NCBI GenBank assembly: GCA_036924285.1
Contig: JAYKYS010000018.1
Location: forward strand, 3,782,001 to 3,846,000
Source: Asterella californica
Taxonomy: Eukaryota; Streptophyta; Marchantiopsida; Marchantiales; Aytoniaceae
Reading direction: 5' to 3'
Length of the DNA: 64,000 nucleotides
Shown: piece by piece, positions 25,441-37,681 of the stretch
Layout: each line of letters starts with the position of its first letter
Numbering within the stretch: the stretch's first letter is position 1
The notes under the pieces: generated by a model
Database searches by the model: none
Seen by the model: the letters and a program-made list of their open reading frames with translations, nothing else
What the model was told of the DNA's origin: nothing
Translations under genes and position numbers: made by a program

Positions 25441-26021
25441 ATGTTCAGATCAAATCCTTCTAGCTCGCACTAGAGATGCATGGAAATTAGTACGAATGAT
25501 GGATATTACATTTCTAAGTCTTGGATAACAAGATGACAAGATATTGTTCTATTTCTAAGTATTGGGTAGTAAGATGTAATCGTATTATATTATGTGAAAG
25601 ATGTATCTTGGAAATTCAGTACGTAAGATATTTGAATTTAGAAAGTGTTTAGGGTTCAAAAACACGAAAAATCTTGTGCTTACCTTTTTCTTTCTTCAGT
25701 TATCAATAAAATTTACAAATAGACTTAATAGTCTATGATCTTTACACAATGTACCTAAAATCCTAAATACTTTTTCTACATAACTGTTCAAAATTCCAAC
25801 GACATCCAGTATGTCTCGTGCGGAATTCCATAGAAGAAGTTACATCATTCACAAATTCCATGCCTTCAATCTCAAAAATTCTCACCTTATTTATCAAAAT
25901 CCAATTCTAAGGAGCTCGAAACTTGACACATATAGCACATGGCGCATCTCTGTGCATCAACTGTGAGGAGAATGTATGAGGAGAAAACTATACAGGTTTA
26001 AATTTGAAACTGAAGTACAAT

Positions 26022-26183
26022 GAATAGAATAGACGTCATTTCTGAATGGGTGTTAATCTCATTGTTAACATTTGATCTGCATTCGTGCTTGGGCTAGACG
26101 GAGGTGTCTCCATTCATTAGAAGCTTCTCTATTCATTATACATTTAAGTGAGATGTAGGATCTCACCCCTTGGCAACTTGATG
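26022..26183 (-). mobile_element. SINE-like repeat, copy 3 (inverted body fragment)
   Basis: Read on the minus strand this matches the body of copy 2: CAAGTTGCC, GGGTGAGATC, AATGAATAG, GGAGACACC, GTCTAGCCCAAGCAC and AACAATGAGATTA follow in the same order. The head is missing. Copies 2 and 3 form an inverted pair with about 600 bp between them. Confidence 0.55.
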
Positions 26184-26199
26184 AGATTACCACTCACCC

Positions 26200-28140
26200 T
26201 GAATAAGAAAAAACTACAAGGATTTAAAGTTGAAACTGAAGTTCAAGATTGAGGTGAGAAATCTATGAGAGGGCTTGTGCAAACTTGTGTTGGAGAAGGA
26301 TTTTCACCAGAAAGGTTTCAAGCTCCATAGAACAAGTTGGTGCAGATAGCAGATAGCACATGGCACTTGGCGCACAGAGCGCATGGTGCATCTTGAACTT
26401 CAGTTTCAACTTTAAACTCGTATAGTTTTCTCCTAATACATCTAAATCGGTTGATTTTGATGTCCCTAGAAAGCTCTCGATGTGTTTTTTTCAACAATAC
26501 CAAATCCTCTTTTAATTTACGACTCTAGCTCGAGTTACAGTATCGTGTTGTGGTGCAGCTCTTGTGTGAAATTCTCGTAGAACTTAGGTTGTGTTTTTTT
26601 ATCGTTTCATGAATCTTATCGTGTATCTTGTCGAATGGTGTGATGGGTGTCACGATTGTAACTATTTGTTTGAGTGATAGCACGATAGTGAAACGTGCAA
26701 ATCAGCAATTTATGTGCATCACTTCAATTGTCCTTGTCGTTGGATCCAGATAAAAGATGGTGGGTCGAGACATGTTCGTGAGACATTCTTTATTGCTTGA
26801 TATTTCACGTGTGTTCTCAATGTCTTACATGGAGGGTGAGGAACTGTGAGAGTTATACTCATGGACGGAGGATTGATCCGAGCTGGATCTTCTATCGATC
26901 ATTTCAAGATCAAATCAAACCAAATGTAGGATTAGTTTACATCGATGCAGCCAACTATCCAATCAACTATCCAATCCCTTGACAAATATCGAAAGATCAT
27001 CTCTCAAACTCTTGAGGCACTCAGAAACATGACTCAGGGTATCGATTCAACCCCGTTGACTTTGAGTGATCATAACTCCACATTCAAAACTCAAAACGGA
27101 TCAATCTTTTCCTCCATATTGTAGCTCAGCTTGAGTGCTTTCCAACAAGATATCACACTCCTCGAATGATCCCTGGAGTGACGCCAAAATTGTCTTTGGA
27201 ACTTGGATGAACTTGATTGATAAAAACTCAACCAATGAGACAAAAGATTGGATATCACTTTATCTCCTACTTGGCACTATAGATCGACTTGTAACTCCAA
27301 AACACTCACACCTTCAAAGCTTGTGAGCCAAAATAGTTCGGATCCCAAACTTAACATAAGATAATCACCCTCACCGAGCGATAGAGATAATAATGACATG
27401 AAAATACATTAGGTTCAATATAAAGTCAAGAAAATGACCTTAAATTGACATATGATGAAAAGTACAACAAAAAGAAATGAGAAAGTCATCACTTGATTAC
27501 ATTACTCCTCACCAAAGTTCCTCATGATCCACACATGGTGATTGATCTTATGCTGCTAATGACACTAGACGTCTTCGACTCAAAATACACGATTAACTTC
27601 AAACTTTGTGATATTCTAATCACAAGTTGATATTAAACATTTAGTGTAGTGTTGAGAATGTCTCAACTCTTTTTTTCTATTGATGCCAAACATGATCCAA
27701 ATGGAGTTATCTACAAAGAACTACATCGGTTTCAAAGTTGTTGATCACACTCTCTTGAGTAAATCTGCACGATGCCTCATGCAAATTGGATAGCCTCTCG
27801 GTGCTACCGAAGCGAGAGTCTCTTGGGAGGGATAGAACCCTCTAGTTGTGGTCGGTATGAAGAAACAGAACAAATGTCAAAGATCTTGCACAGATGGTCA
27901 GAGCAACTAACATTCATGGTGATGTTTTCATACTTATAATATACTCCTCTATCAGATTTATGGCTCGAATAGAGCTCACTAGATGGAGTTACGTGTAGAA
28001 ACGTGAAACATGATATTTTTCACCTCCCAAACCTCTCTTCCTAGTAGTCTCTTTGAACCCAAAAATTAACTCGTGCCAAGATTCACAACATTTCAAGACC
28101 TCGATACCACAATCACACCCATCAAACTGAGGACAAGTAT
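26200..28140. other. No recognised gene
   Basis: Short broken frames only. A minus-strand frame at 27989-28183 abuts the pseudogene on its right but reads through a junction and has no recognisable content. Confidence 0.35.
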
Positions 28141-28143
28141 CGG

Positions 28144-28945
28144 TTATGGATCTCTTAGTGTCCGGGAGGAAGTTGCAGCGCATAAACTAAGAGGTTTTTG
28201 CACTATCACTTTAACTCTTAGTAATTGTTGCTTCGCTTGTGTGTCTTCCCTTGCCTTCGCTCCTTCTTTTTCCCAGACTGGCGAAAGATCTTCTCTATCG
28301 CATTCTTCGTCTTCATCGAAGCCCAACTGCTTCGGATCCTTCCTTGTGAGCCACCTCATACCGAAGTAGAGCACACTAACATATCCTCCTAAGTAGACGT
28401 AGTCCTGCTTCGTCCATATGCGTTGTACCTCCTCGTGAAAGATCTTCGCCCAATGTGCACACTTATCGGCGAAGAGGTTCTTGAAGAAACAGACCTTCCA
28501 TGCTGCTAAGTATGTTGTCCGTCTCGGACTTAAGATCAACATCACCGCTTCGATGATCTTCCTCTTCACAAGATCTCGGTAATCTGTTAACTTGTAGTCA
28601 TTTGTCGGATGAACTGGGTGGACGAAGAGCTCCCCATAGTCTTGGCCTTCCTTCACCAGGCTCTTCATCGACGCATAGTCGAAGAGCAGATCTCCCTTCT
28701 CGTCCGCCTCATCGAGCAAAACCTTCTCTCAATTCTCGACCGTCCAGTTCCCGGGTCTTGCATATTTGTGTTGCTACTTCGCACATTCGTATCTGGCTGA
28801 TAAATTTTCCAGACACTCAGGTCCAACCTCCCCATGTCAAGAAGCTCAAGCCTAATTGCTTCAGCTTCGGCCGAAGATGCCTTAACTCCTCCTGATCTAA
28901 CTCAAAGGCTCGAATGCGTGGTAACTTCAAAGTGACAGACATCGC
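28144..28945 (-). pseudogene. Unrecognised conserved-looking protein gene, frameshifted
   Basis: On the minus strand a start near 28942 gives MSVTLKLPRIRAFELDQEE. A frame change follows near 28820. From 28719 a 190-codon frame has folded-protein character: LVHPVHPTNDYKLTDYRDL-like text, IIEAVMLILSPRRTTYLAAW, then YVYLGGYVSVLYFGMRWL and an acidic tail. The function is unknown to me. My impression is that such helical N-terminal regions precede long coiled coils in hypothetical proteins of non-seed plants. A TATA-like element lies about 175 bp upstream. The 3' end (about 28144-28200) runs into unrelated sequence, so the gene is also truncated. It lies just downstream of element E and may be part of its LTR. 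Confidence 0.45.
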
Positions 28946-29113
28946 TTCCTACGAAGATGGTTGTATGAGCTTTGGGATGAACTTCGCCTAAATGTGCTAG
29001 CCTTCGCCCAAATGTGAGCCTTCGTCCAAATTCTCTATCTCCGTCTGAACTCTCTCCGCAAATGTAAAATCTCTGTGTGCTAAAAGTAGATTTGGATAAT
29101 GAGTTGGGTTTCT

Positions 29114-29123
29114 GAGTATATAG
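29114..29123 (-). promoter_or_regulatory. TATA-like box upstream of the 28.1-28.9 kb gene
   Basis: CTATATACTC on the minus strand lies about 175 bp before the presumed ATG at 28942. A plus-strand TATAAATA also occurs near 29281, so the region may be transcribed in either direction. Confidence 0.3.
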
Positions 29124-29520
29124 TTAGGTCCGAACTCCTCACACGTGCCGAAGTTGCCACTCGTTCCTCGCTACAGGCCTGACAAGGGTATGCGCACTCT
29201 CTTCGTCTTCGCCACTATGCATTTCCTGCTCTCTTCGGCTAGATAGCTCGTTCTATCTTACTTCGACCGTCTTCTCTGCTATAAATACTACTGACTATTC
29301 GTGAAGAGATTATACTCAAGGAATGCATTGTTAAGAAGTCTTCTTTCTCTATCTTCTATTTCCAAATATTTTCTTGTGAAGGTCTTCTTCTGAAGACTCT
29401 TTACAATTGCTCTTCTTCACTAAAAATTACGCTATTCGTCTTCTATCTTCATTATTTCTTCTACGAACTTCTACATTTCAAGCTTCTTCTATCAAAATTT
29501 GAAAAAGTGGGCTCTACATA

Positions 29521-29533
29521 CTTCTCTCCCCAG
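29521..29533 (-). other. Polypurine tract of element E
   Basis: CTGGGGAGAGAAG on the minus strand lies 24 nt after the pol stop and is followed by TA and then TGTAGAGC, the expected start of the 3' LTR at 29518. Confidence 0.5.
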
Positions 29534-29556
29534 ATGTGAGCGACCCCGTGCACACA

Positions 29557-30814
29557 TTAGCAGTAATACTGCTTGATTCTTCCTCCATTCACTCGAGTAG
29601 CAAAAAGATTTTCTTCCAAGTCTTCAAGTTGGACTGATCCATTACCGTAACATTCTGAAACGTTGTATGGTCCCATCCATCATAGCTGTAACTTTCCTGG
29701 AAACTTAATATGTCTACTATCGTGTAGCAAGATTAAATCTCCGTTATTCACATCCACCTTCCTCAACTTCTTATCATATATCTCTTTTCGTTTCTCTTGT
29801 ATGTCCTTAGTTAATTCCAAAGACGCCTTGCTATTTTCTTCTAATGCCATCAAATTTTGCAGTCTGATGAGTTGACTATCTTTTGCAGACAATCTATCCT
29901 GCGACAGAATCCTGTAAGTAGAGGTTTCAAATTCAATAGGCATAATGGGGTGCATTTCTTAAGCTGAGAAGAACGGAGTCTGTCGCGTTGTTACCTTCTC
30001 TATATTTCTGAATGCCCACAGCGCTACATCCAAGTTGGTGTCCCAATCATAAGTATGATTGACAGTCACTTTGTTCAAAATCTTACACAACAACCCATTG
30101 CTTTTCTCAGTAAGTCCATTGATCTTAACGTTATACGGAGTAGTAGTCTTTCGATGCTTGATCTGAAAATACTCTGTCAATGTCTCTATGGTATTGTTCA
30201 AAAAATATGTATCTCTATCACCCAAGAAAAGGGATAAGAGATGCCCCCACAGAAAAATATCACCAGTTCCAATGGACATCCAAACTTGGTGATGATATTC
30301 TTATGTAGAAAAGCTGTCACTGTCATCTCATCATCTTTCTTTGTTGCTTCAAATTCCACCCACTTGGTTGCATAATCTGTAGCAACGAATATGTATCTTC
30401 TACGTGCTTTTCTTGTTGCTGGCTGAATAGGTCCCACAAAATCAATTCCTCAATTCTCGAATGGTACAAAAGATAAGATAGGATGGAGTGACAACTGAGT
30501 AGTTCGAGTAAGCTTACCTACTCGCTGACAACGTCACACCTCTTAATGATCGCTTGCACATCTTTGTACATGGTGGACCACTAGTATCTTGCATCCAAAA
30601 TCTTCTTCACTGTGTTGCGAAAGGCATAATGTCCTCCTGCTGATTCAGAATGCATGGCTTCGACTACTCTTGGTACTTCTTCCTCCTCCAGGAATCTTCG
30701 CAACTCATCCTTCTCGAACAGAATGTCACTCTTTAGCTCATACGGTCTGACTTTGTGTATGAACACTGTATGCTGCTCAACATCCATTCCTTCAGGACAC
30801 TGCAATGTAGACAA
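29557..30814 (-). pseudogene. Integrase region of element E
   Basis: Pieces in several frames make up an integrase. They are a zinc-binding HHCC start (SESAGGHYAFRNTVKKILDARY), a core with TDYATKW (first Asp), a GDRDTYFLNN stretch (second Asp) and NGLTEKSNGL (Glu), then the C-terminal part with MGPYNVSE and GGRIKQYYC before the stop at 29557. The core is interrupted by foreign-looking text between LELV and GDRD, and a stop follows FPGKLQL. Integrase would insert the cDNA into the host genome. This copy is dead. Confidence 0.75.
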
Positions 30815-30899
30815 TATCTGTATATCTCATGATACCTACTCGAAGGAGCGGCTGTCAGTTGAAAAAGTTCTTCATCTGGAAAATCATCTGCTACGTTGT

Positions 30900-32374
30900 C
30901 TATCTTTCTCCTGTTCGCAATCGGGACAGGTAGTCTGCATTCTCATGATGTTTATCTGCCCGAGTTTGAACTGTGAATTTGAACTCCTGCAGAAACAACA
31001 TCCATCGTGCTATTCTTCCCGACAAATCAGACTTTTGCACCAGATGTTTTAAAGCATGGTGATCTATGTAGAATACAAACTCGCAACCCAACAAGTAGTT
31101 TCAAAATTTTCTAACTGAATACACCATTCCTAGAGCTTCACGTTCTGTAGTAGAGTAATTCTTCTCTGCAGCAAACAGCTGTCTACTTGCATAATAAATC
31201 GGGTGGTCCTTCTTTTCACTATCTTTCTGACTCAGTACCACTCCGTTAGCGAATGCTGATGTATCTACATACACTTGAAAAGGTTGACTCCAATCCGATG
31301 CTCTCATGACTAGGACTTCAATCAACTTCGTCTTGTTTCAAAAGCCTTCTGTCTCTGTTCTTGCCAAACGTACTCTGTGGACTTCTTCAACAATTCTGTT
31401 AGTGGTGCTGCCAAGGTTGCATAGTCTTTGATAAACCTCCGATAGTAACCAACATGTCCTAAGAATCCTCACAACTCGCTAACATTAGAAGGAGGATCCA
31501 AAGCTACTATAACTTGAACTTTATGTACATCTACTTCAATGCCTCGCTGCGAGACTCTACGTCCTAATAGGATGCCTTCTGTCATGGCAAAGAAACATTT
31601 TTCTGGATGTAATGCCAACTGAGCATCTCTACAACGCTGAAAAACTACAGCCAAGGAATTTATATGATCTTCCCTTGGACCAAAAACACAAAAATCATCT
31701 ATAAAAATTTCTAGGAACTTCCTAAGATACTCCCGGAAAATGTTTGTCATCATTCTCTGAAATGTGGCAGGAGCATTACACAAACCAAAGGGCATCTTGT
31801 GATATGCAAAAGTACCCCAGTTAGTGGTAAAAGTAGTCTTGTCTTTGTCTTCTTCTCTAATGGATATCTGATTATATCTTGAAAATCCATCGAGAAAACT
31901 ATAGCACTCATGACCAGCTACCCTATCCAAAATAGAATCTGTAAAAGATAAGGGGTGATGGTCTTTCCTGGTTGCTGCATTCAGTTTTTGAAAATCTTGA
32001 CATACTCTAATTTTACGAGACTTCTTCTTGGGTACTATCACTATAGGTGATACTCATTCACTGCTAAGGACATGAAAGATAATACCAGCACTTAAGTACT
32101 TATCAATCTCATCCTTGACTAAGAGAGAGTACTTCAGGTTTTGCCGATATTGCCTTTGTCTCACAGGTACAGAGTTTTCCAACAGGTCAATTCGATGTTG
32201 ACCCCACTTCGCAGGAATACCCTTCATGTCTTCTATCTTCCAGGCGAAGACATCCTGGTAGTAGGTTAACATGTCATGGTACACCTCCAATTCCGCTCCA
32301 TGTAACTTTGATGTGATCTTCAAGATCTTCCCTTCTTCGAGGACCAAATCCACTGTTGCTGACTTCAATACCAT
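30900..32374 (-). pseudogene. Reverse transcriptase and RNase H region of element E
   Basis: RT is clear in 32374-31469: VPKKKSRKIRVCQDFQKLN, then MPFGLCNAPATFQRMM and the catalytic box as FIDD. It should copy the element's RNA into DNA. RNase H follows in 31325-30900 with VYVDTSAFANGVVLSQ, TTEREALG and YIDHHALKHL. The two are separated by a frame change and stops near 31330-31468, and there are further stops near 32045 and 31095, so no full-length polyprotein can be made. Confidence 0.85.
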
Positions 32375-32517
32375 TCCTTCGGTGTGGCTTATCTTTGAAC
32401 TTCTCTGTCCTAAAATTGATTGCTATTAGTGCAGTACATGCTTGTTATAATTCAGCTCCCTGAATCTCTTAAGGAATTCATTTTTCATTAAATCCCGGGT
32501 AGATATGATTGCGGGTG

Positions 32518-33775
32518 TTAGATTGGCATGACTGTATCATTTTCGGCTGCGTGTTTCAACAAACTGAGGAAAATCTTTGTCCGATCAGGATCATTGTCTT
32601 CTTTATTCGCGTGTGATACCGCTTCAAATTGCTTAAAGAAGGAATCGGCATTCTCTCCGTCTCCATCACTATCTGAATCTTCATCGTCAAATTTAGGATA
32701 GTTTTGACGAGTGAACGGTAGCGCTCTTGACAGTGGTGGTACCTCAGTCATCGAATGAGGTACTGTCGGGAGTGGGACTGATGAGTGCTGCTTCCGTCTG
32801 TATATTTGTTGTATTGGCAAAGATGAAAGCACCACTGATCTAGTACTGAACAAATTTCCTGACAGTTGAAGAGTCAGATTAGCAAAAGCATTTACAACAA
32901 CGTTACTTGCTCCTATATCAAGAAGATCCGCTTCGGATGAATGGACTTCGGTCGAATGATCTTCAGTTGATTTGCTCTCTTCTCCGCGAACTTCATTTTT
33001 TTTTTGGTGAAGACGATGTGGAGGTCTCTTGGCTCCGTAATTTGAAAAGTGATACTCTTGGAGTCCCGTGAGGTCTGAGATTCGGGATTTGAAGCGCAAG
33101 TGATCTCAACGGCAACAATTCTCAAATTAAATCCTCTCCCTTCTGTTTCTTCAGGAGTTCCACAAAACTTGTGATTGCTGGTCCATGTTTAACGATCAAT
33201 TCTAAGACAGCTTCTGCTCTCGGATTTGGATCGTCCGCAAGAGTAGTCAAAATATGGGGTTCAGACTTATCTGAACTTGAAGATGAAGATGAAGATTGAA
33301 ATGGCTCCACTCTTTGAAGAGAAGGAGTTTCTTCTATATCTGTCTCTTCGTCTTCAGCTTGAATACCTTTGTCTTTTTATGTTGGTTTGAACATAGATTC
33401 ATGCAAACTTGTGGTCTTTGAAGGGAATGGTAGCCATGAGATGTCTTTAGGCGAACTCTCTCTACTTCTCCCACTCGAGCTTGGAGATCTGATATCAATC
33501 TTCTTCTTTCAATATTTCCGCTCGTCCTTCTCGTAATGAGTTCGTGGTGAAATAGGTACTGAGCTTCTTTCAAGCGAAAATGAAGTCCCTTCAGATAAAC
33601 TTTTTATCTCCTGTCACTTCTGAGATGTTTGACGCCTTCGCTCCTTTGTAGCTTCCTTCTGACGTTGGACTTCTTCCAACAGTTGTTCACGGATCAATCT
33701 TCTTTTCAGCGCTCGCCTGGTCCTTCTCATCTTCTGATCTTCTTCAGAAGACGCTCGTACTCCCCCGACATACAT
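32518..33775 (-). pseudogene. Gag region of element E
   Basis: The probable start is ATG at 33775 (MYVGGVRASSEEDQK), 47 nt after the primer site. A basic, acidic and Ser-rich protein continues through several stops and frames (for example SSSSSSSDKSEPHILTTLA at 33290-33230) to 32518. A region with FDDEDSDSDGDGENADSFF then ADSFFKQFEAVSH and FLSLLKHAAEND reads like the start of a capsid domain but breaks off. No zinc knuckle or protease follows; the missing segment between 32518 and 32374 suggests an internal deletion. Confidence 0.55.
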
Positions 33776-33821
33776 GTCTACGATTAAAATGTACTGAATT
33801 CAAGTAAAAGTTATATTTGTA

Positions 33822-33839
33822 TCTCCGGCAGCGGCGCCA
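33822..33839 (-). promoter_or_regulatory. Primer-binding site of element E (tRNA-Asp type)
   Basis: On the minus strand TGGCGCCGCTGCCGGAGA matches the primer site TGGCGCCGTTGCCGGGGA known from plant Tat/Athila elements except for two bases. It lies 10 nt inside the proposed LTR end at 33850, where reverse transcription would begin. Confidence 0.75.
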
Positions 33840-33849
33840 AAAGTTTATA

Positions 33850-34634
33850 TGTTTCTTTATGTAACAACCCAGAGAAACACGAGGTATCGGAAATAGTAAA
33901 TTAAGGATCGTTCTTACGAAGATACAATTAACAATTACACAAAACATAGTACTACAACGTCACAATGATAATTCTGATAGTTTTCTGTTATTCTCACGGA
34001 ATGGAATAATATCCGGATGAGAGTTTAAGTCTGATAAGAAACCAAACCCAAGCATAACCTGATAAATTGAATACAAACAACAATGAAATAGTTCTTGACG
34101 GTCACAGACCCTTCTAACAATACAAACAAAAGATTCAAGAAAACAATGTGTGAATGAATGAAGAATGTAAAATACTGCTGAAATGTTACTAGTCTTCTTC
34201 TGAAAAGACAAAAGAATACAGACTTCACATCAAGGCTCAAAGAATAAGCCCCTACTCTTCATAAGAAGTGTTCTTCCAACTAAATCCTCACTCTTAAAGA
34301 CCCCACTTATTTGAAGAAGGCATTCTCAAGAAGAAGCCACCATCTTCCAAACTCTCCTTACAATTTAACTTATCTCTTCCACTTCACAGTAACTGGTTTG
34401 TTCTCAGATATTCGTTCGAACTCTCATTTGCGAGAACACAAGTTCGTCTTCCGTCGAAGACTCTTCCTTCAAGTCCTTTCGCCGAAGTCTACCTACGAAG
34501 ATCTTCATCAATCAGAATTACTCTTGCAACAACAAACTCCGAATATTCGGAAGAAAATATCTTCGTCCAAAACATTCACAACATTGCTCCGCACTTTTGG
34601 GAAATGAAAATTAAATAACACAGAACTTAAAACA
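33850..34634 (-). repeat. 3' part of the 5' LTR of element E; outer limit uncertain
   Basis: The inner end is fixed by the primer site: on the minus strand the LTR ends ...AAAGAAACA at 33850. One possible outer end is TGTTTTAAG at 34634, which would pair TGTTT with AAACA. However, the sequence after the polypurine tract begins TGTAGAGC instead, so the true LTR may be longer and include the coding remains at 34781-35590. No second copy of this stretch is in the window. Confidence 0.35.
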
Positions 34635-34780
34635 TGGGAAAAGACCCAACTTCAAAAGGTTGAATCACTTATATACTCATCGTCTTAACCTAACTGCTTC
34701 TTTCTTAAGCTAATTACTTTTCTTCTTAAGAAGGCGGAAGACGTTCACTATCCTACGATCTGTTTTCATCTTCACGGAAT

Positions 34781-35590
34781 CTACACTCCTAAGCCTAACT
34801 GTGCTCTAAACTCTTCTAACTGCACCTTTGCGTTCGCTCGTATCTCTCCTAGCTCCCTATCTACTTTCTGTCTAAGTCGAGAAAGACGCACTTTCACACC
34901 ATCGGGGTTCGTATCCGCTTGAACTACCTCCGCCTTCAATGTTCGAAGAAGATCAAGCTCTTCAGAATCTAACCCCGAAGTCACGTACGCAGATAACACT
35001 AACATCAACTTCTTCTGAAAGTCTTCGGAGTCTTCTACCTTCCCCCAAAGATCTTCCTTCTCTTTCGTGAGTTCAGCAACAGTGATCTAGTATTCTTCAC
35101 CACTTCGCTGCAAGTCCGCCTTCTGATCTGCTAAGTCCTTGGCCGGTCGGAAAAGCTCTTCATCGACATCTTAAGCTCCTCGTCCTTTGTCTTCACTGTG
35201 GTCTTGAGCTCCTCGCATTGGCGCCGAAGGTGTTCTAGCTCCTTCTCAGCCTCCTACCGAAGCTTCGTAGCATTCCTCGTCTCTTCGCAAAGATTATTCT
35301 TCTCCTGCCGTCAATTACCCTTGTTGAAGTATACCACGGTGAGCAATTCGGGCAAAGATAGCTTCTTCTCGACTTCGTCTTCATACTTTGTCCTATTCTC
35401 CTCCAGAAGTCTAAGGATGGGGACTACTACCTCTTCGCCGTAGAGCATCGCCTTCTGAAACTTGTCGTTCTCACCAAGTGCTGGTTCTTCTGAAGTCCCT
35501 TTGCTGAAGATTGTTGTATCCTCCATCTTTGCTTCCGATAATACTGCTGGGATAATACGAACGGAGAGAAGAAAAACACTAAACGACAAG
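34781..35590 (-). pseudogene. Broken coiled-coil protein gene next to element E
   Basis: On the minus strand a start near 35525 gives MEDTTIFSKGTSEEPALGEN and an acidic helical protein (LLEENRTKYEDEVEKKL), then a stop at 35311. In shifted frames coiled-coil text continues (EAEKELEHLRRQCEELK, later VKVRLSRLRQKVDRELGEIR) to a stop at 34781. No known domain is present. Together with the gene at 28144-28945 it may represent two parts of one protein type, seen on either side of element E. Confidence 0.4.
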
Positions 35591-35640
35591 CAAAAATTTT
35601 AACCACAATCTTGTAGTGTGTATTGAATAAGGAGATGAGA

Positions 35641-37681
35641 CGCAAGTCGTGCAGTGAGCTGGATTGAGTGAACTATCAGAATTTTATTATTCTGATAGTC
35701 CACTCTAGCTATGGTTATCCTTATCTGAGGTGGTACCGCTGCTCACTAATACAGTACTGCACGTCATCACAGTCCGCGAACAACTTCCTTGCTATTCTAA
35801 AAGAAGAGCGCGGGGCATGTCCGAACGAACAGCGAAATGCTGATAGGTAAACGTTAAGCTATTTAGTCTTTTTTCTTTTTCTCTTTTCTTTTTCTCTATC
35901 TCTTTGATTTTTTTCTGTTAGGAACGGCGACGGAGCCCCTAGCAAGGACTAACCGTCACCAACTCCACAGCTTTCCTCTTCCTTCGCAAAGGTCCCTGGC
36001 GGAATCTGCCGCTGAACGGCATGTTCCGCCTGATATAGGCAAGTAACAGAAACGAATCTCCATGTCATCAGGTACTGGTACGTGCAGGTACACTCGACAC
36101 CAGGCGCCAAGCAGCAGCGATATGAAATCTCCAAAAGGCTGCCAAAGAAAATGCACTAGGCGCTGGATCTGTAATCCTACAAACCGCGGTCACGGTGACT
36201 GCCTCCTTCCGTGCGGAACATGAGTAATCGCTCAGTTTGCGTGAGTCGGTCGTTCGGGTATCGCTACCGGCAGCCGCTGCGCATACTCTCGAGAATGAGC
36301 AGTGCTGACGTGGAAGGCAGATGAGTAAATGGACCAGCACAGATTTTCGTGGTGCAGCCTGAACATACCATCAACTGACGGACCTAAGATGCTTCATCGT
36401 GAGGTCGTCATTTCTCTTCTGTCCATCCATGTACAATATAGAATTTTCTATATATATCTGTATATGCAAAACGTTAGAAACGAGCACGCCTATGATGCAT
36501 ATTCTCTTCCTCAAGAATCTTCTGAAATACGTGGTACACGGTTTGCTGCCCGAGACTCGCTATACCTGAACTGCTGACAGGAGCCTGATGAGCGTCACAT
36601 GACACATGTAGATTTTCGGGGAGCACATGAATACGACAAAGTTGTCTTTATAGGAACTGGATGTTGCTAGACTGACGTAAGCGTGCGCCTTCACTTCCTC
36701 TGATTGTGTCTACTCGTCTCAGGGGGAAGCATGGACAGCCCAAGAAGGTTACCGGTGACGTGGGACGATTAAGAGGGGAGTTCTAATTAAACGGACCGGC
36801 TGCTGGCGATGGCGAAACCTCTTCAAGCACCACCACGAGGCCACTCGAGCTGAGGCCGTGCTTGGCTAATCTCCTTTCGTGCTTCTGAAAATGACGTGTA
36901 GGTTAAAGGTTTGGAAGCGGACCGCAGTATGCCAATAAAAGGCCTCTCGTGGGTTTCCGCCATTGATGACGGGCTCGGCCTGATGAGAACCTGATGACCA
37001 CGTTTCGGGTTATTATTGTCTTGTTGGTAATCCTGAAAGAGGGGATGGACATCCACTTCCATAACCAGCAAGCAAGAGCGTTTGATGACAACAATGGAGA
37101 CAAGGAGGGGAACGAACGAACGAGTTATGGTAACGAGTAATGAGCAGTGGGCAAAAATGCAAAACTAGGGTTTTCCAGCGAGCTGTTCGAGTTTCGGGTG
37201 TTTAAATGATAATATTTCCCAGAAGTACACGAGATCTAGATTGGCGTGCGTACATTGATACGTTCCTGGCGTCATCGTGGGTATGGGCCATCCTTCTTTC
37301 ACGTCAATAGCGTCACTGTACCGCGCAGGTGCGGAAACCCGTTTATCATTCACCATCACATTCAAGTCCCCCCTTGTCCTGCGGCCGCATCAGCTAGCTG
37401 CTAGCTGCTACCTACGTAGGTACTGTATCGAGCGGGCTGCTGTAGCTAAGCTAGATTCCCCAAGAGGGGGCAGGCAGAGCGACAAACCACTGTGGCTCGC
37501 TCGCTACACCGTTGTTCGTAATTATTATCGGAACATTACTCTGCATTACAATAATACAGTATGCTATTGACTTTGGGATTCTACACTAAAGCCTATCTAA
37601 AGGGCTCTTTGCATCAAGGTGTGCCAGAGTAGAGTCTCATCCAAAATGATAACCGTATCCTAACTTCTAACTTTGGGCGAA
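35641..37681. other. Gene-poor stretch
   Basis: Composition resembles 6.4-13.1 kb. It contains a small hairpin at 35672-35699 (arms ACTATCAGAAT and ATTCTGATAGT, 6-nt loop) and GCTAGCTGC repeats near 37392-37415. Frames are short and unrecognised. Confidence 0.35.

Larger units (their letters stand above)
29519..33850 (-). mobile_element. Element E: decayed Ty3/gypsy retrotransposon, Tat/Athila-like
   Basis: Reading on the minus strand, the order is primer-binding site (33839-33822), gag remains, RT, RNase H, integrase with a GPY/F-type tail, stop at 29557 and a purine tract, which is the Ty3/gypsy order. The primer site matches the tRNA-Asp type used by plant Tat and Athila elements at 16 of 18 positions. 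The coding region has many stops and frame changes, and no protease is seen between gag and RT, where an internal deletion is likely. It is far older than elements B, C and D and is not closely related to them. Confidence 0.8.

Noticed and set aside
27800..27835. tRNA B-box-like AGGGTTCTATCCC on the minus strand
   Set aside because: No A box at the right distance, no acceptor pairing and one off-consensus base; too weak.
28602..28895. 97-codon plus-strand frame
   Set aside because: It lies opposite the better supported minus-strand pseudogene and its composition (Ser/Arg/Pro-rich) is typical of an antisense frame.
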